Below are positions 62,705 through 64,000 of a DNA stretch of 64,000 nucleotides, piece after piece. Under the pieces are notes generated by a model, which searched no databases, was not told the origin of the DNA, and worked only from the letters and a program-made list of their open reading frames with translations. Each line of letters starts with the position of its first letter. The stretch's first letter is position 1. Made by a program: the position numbers and the translations under genes. Source of the DNA: Arthrobacter sp. ZGTC412 (GTDB taxonomy: Bacteria; Actinomycetota; Actinomycetes; Actinomycetales; Micrococcaceae); the NCBI RefSeq assembly GCF_002929215.1, contig NZ_PJII01000002.1:62001-126000 (forward strand), written 5' to 3'.

Positions 62705-64000
62705 TTAGTGGTTGACTGCCTTCTCTGCCCCGACCCCGGTGAGGGACCGGACTTCCATCTCCGCCTGCTTGGCGGTGTCTTCGCGCCTCTTGTCCAGGAC
62801 GGTTCCCAGCCAGCCGAGGAAGAACGCCAGCGGAATGGACACAATGCCCGGGTTGCTCAGCGGGAAGATGGCGAAGTTGGCGTCCTTGATCATCGAGGTT
62901 GCGCCGCCGGAAACCACCGGCGAGAAGATGATCAGGACAATCGCGGCGCCAAGCCCGCCGTACATGCTCCAGACTGCACCCTGCGTGGTGAACTTCCGCC
63001 AGAACAGGGAGTAGACGATGGTGGGCAGGTTGGCGGAGGCGGCGACGGCGAATGCCAGCGCCACGAGGAACGCCACGTTCTGCCCGTTGGCGAGGATGCC
63101 GCCCAGGATGGCCAGGATGCCAATCACCACCACGGTGCGACGGGCGACCTTAACTTCGGTGTCGGCGTCGGCCTTGCCCTTGGAGATGACACTTGCGTAA
63201 ATGTCATGGGCGAAGGACGCAGCGGCGGTGATGGTCAGGCCGGCCACAACGGCGAGGATGGTGGCGAAGGCGACGGCCGAGATGAAGCCCAGCAGCAGCG
63301 GTCCGCCCAGGTAGAAGGCCAGCAGCGGGGCCGCGGCATTCACGCCGCCGGGTGCGGTACGGATGGTTTCCGGACCCACGAGTGCAGCTGCGCCGTAGCC
63401 GAGCACCAAGGTGAAGAGGTAGAACAGGCCAATCAGCCAGATGGCCCACACCACGGACTTACGGGCTTCCTTTGCGGTTGGAACCGTGTAGAAGCGCATC
63501 AGGACGTGCGGCAGGGCGGCTGTTCCAAGGACCAGCGCGAGGCCCAGGGACATAAAGTCGAGCTTGGACGTCTCGGTCTTGCCGTACTGCAGGCCCGGGT
63601 TGAGGACGGCGGGATTGTTGGCCGTCTCCACTGCTGCACCCAGCAGGCTGGAGAGGTTGAAGCCGTAGATCGCCAGGACCCAGAGCGTCATAACCGCTGC
63701 TCCGGCTATGAGCAGGACTGCCTTGATGATCTGCACCCAGGTGGTGCCCTTCATGCCGCCGATGAGCACGTACATGATCATCAGGCCGCCGACGACGATG
63801 ATTACCAATGCCTGTCCGCCCCAGTCGCTGATGCCGAGCAGCAGCGAGACAAGGCTTCCGGCGCCTGCCATCTGGGCCAGCAAGTAGAAGAAGCAGACAA
63901 CGAGGGTGGAGATGGCGGCGGCGATTCGGACGGGCCGCTGCCTGAGGCGGAAGGACAGCACGTCCGCCATGGTGAACTTGCCTGTGTTGCGCAGGAGCTC
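62705..64000 (-). CDS. actP: sodium/acetate symporter, N-terminus cut by window edge
   Basis: The SSS-family symporter carries acetate with a cation across the cytoplasmic membrane. 432 codons are visible without a start; the coding frame continues upstream (LLRNTGKFTMADVLSFRLRQRP), so the gene is cut by the right edge. Hydrophobic helices are regular, with GGMKGTTWVQIIKAVLLI, GLALVLGTAALPHVLMRFYTVPTAKEARKSV and VVAGLTITAAASFAHDIYASVI typical of ActP. Normal length is about 550 residues. Confidence 0.93.
   Translation of the reverse strand, partial: ELLRNTGKFTMADVLSFRLRQRPVRIAAAISTLVVCFFYLLAQMAGAGSLVSLLLGISDWGGQALVIIVVGGLMIMYVLIGGMKGTTWVQIIKAVLLIAGAAVMTLWVLAIYGFNLSSLLGAAVETANNPAVLNPGLQYGKTETSKLDFMSLGLALVLGTAALPHVLMRFYTVPTAKEARKSVVWAIWLIGLFYLFTLVLGYGAAALVGPETIRTAPGGVNAAAPLLAFYLGGPLLLGFISAVAFATILAVVAGLTITAAASFAHDIYASVISKGKADADTEVKVARRTVVVIGILAILGGILANGQNVAFLVALAFAVAASANLPTIVYSLFWRKFTTQGAVWSMYGGLGAAIVLIIFSPVVSGGATSMIKDANFAIFPLSNPGIVSIPLAFFLGWLGTVLDKRREDTAKQAEMEVRSLTGVGAEKAVNH

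Overview
The window reads as a chromosomal segment of a high-GC actinobacterium of the Micrococcaceae, most likely Arthrobacter or Pseudarthrobacter. The evidence is the GC-rich third codon positions, many GTG/TTG starts, apparently leaderless genes, a DUF222/13E12-type HNH nuclease, an infB with a long Ala/Pro/Gly-rich N-terminus, and an actinobacterial gene order. The genus is inferred from protein resemblance, not from a database search. No rRNA, tRNA, insertion sequence, prophage or CRISPR array is visible.

Most of the window is a conserved translation and isoprenoid backbone on the minus strand: dxr, a site-2 protease, ispG, a GNAT acetyltransferase, proS, rimP, nusA, ylxR, infB, rbfA, truB, ribF, rpsO, pnp, an M16 peptidase, dapB and dapA (cut by the left edge). 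Accessory blocks are wedged into it. Between dapB and the M16 peptidase lies a molybdenum-cofactor cluster (moaE, mogA-like, moaC, moeA, a sulfite-oxidase-like molybdoenzyme, moaA, moaD) plus an HNH nuclease gene whose nuclease half is in the -1 frame. Between rpsO and ribF are two tryptophan-catabolism genes (kynA, kynU). Between truB and rbfA are an aminotransferase, a thioredoxin 2, a nucleoside deaminase and a secreted beta-propeller protein. Between rimP and proS are a ferritin-like protein, a VIT transporter, an aminoglycoside-kinase relative, an aromatic-decarboxylase relative and a TSUP exporter. Between proS and ispG is an ABC ATPase fused in frame to the tail of its former permease. 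Between ispG and the site-2 protease is a SatD/DUF3307-like pair with its own palindromic control region.

The right third is a catabolic superlocus for leucine and the other branched-chain amino acids. A divergently transcribed TetR gene faces a seven-gene operon: methylcrotonyl-CoA carboxylase beta and alpha, isovaleryl-CoA dehydrogenase, CoA-transferase A and B, MaoC hydratase, CitE-like lyase. Next to it is a branched-chain 2-oxoacid dehydrogenase operon (E1 alpha, E1 beta, E2) divergent from an Lrp/AsnC regulator. The E1-E2 complex makes the acyl-CoA that the dehydrogenase and carboxylase process, ending in acetoacetate and acetyl-CoA. The window closes with a hypothetical membrane protein and a truncated acetate symporter gene.

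I did not find a clearly new multi-gene system. The signals most worth a second look are: a LexA-type operator filling the spacer of a promoter for a short DUF222-like gene (1979-2017); the A6 slippery site separating the two halves of the HNH nuclease (11965); the ABC ATPase/permease deletion fusion (39730-40506); nested palindromes in intergenic DNA (26723, 39444, 57391); duplicated GGTTAG-N6-AWTAACTG operators in the leucine locus (56525-56569); and a repeat array inside the coding sequence of the E2 linker (58407-58520).
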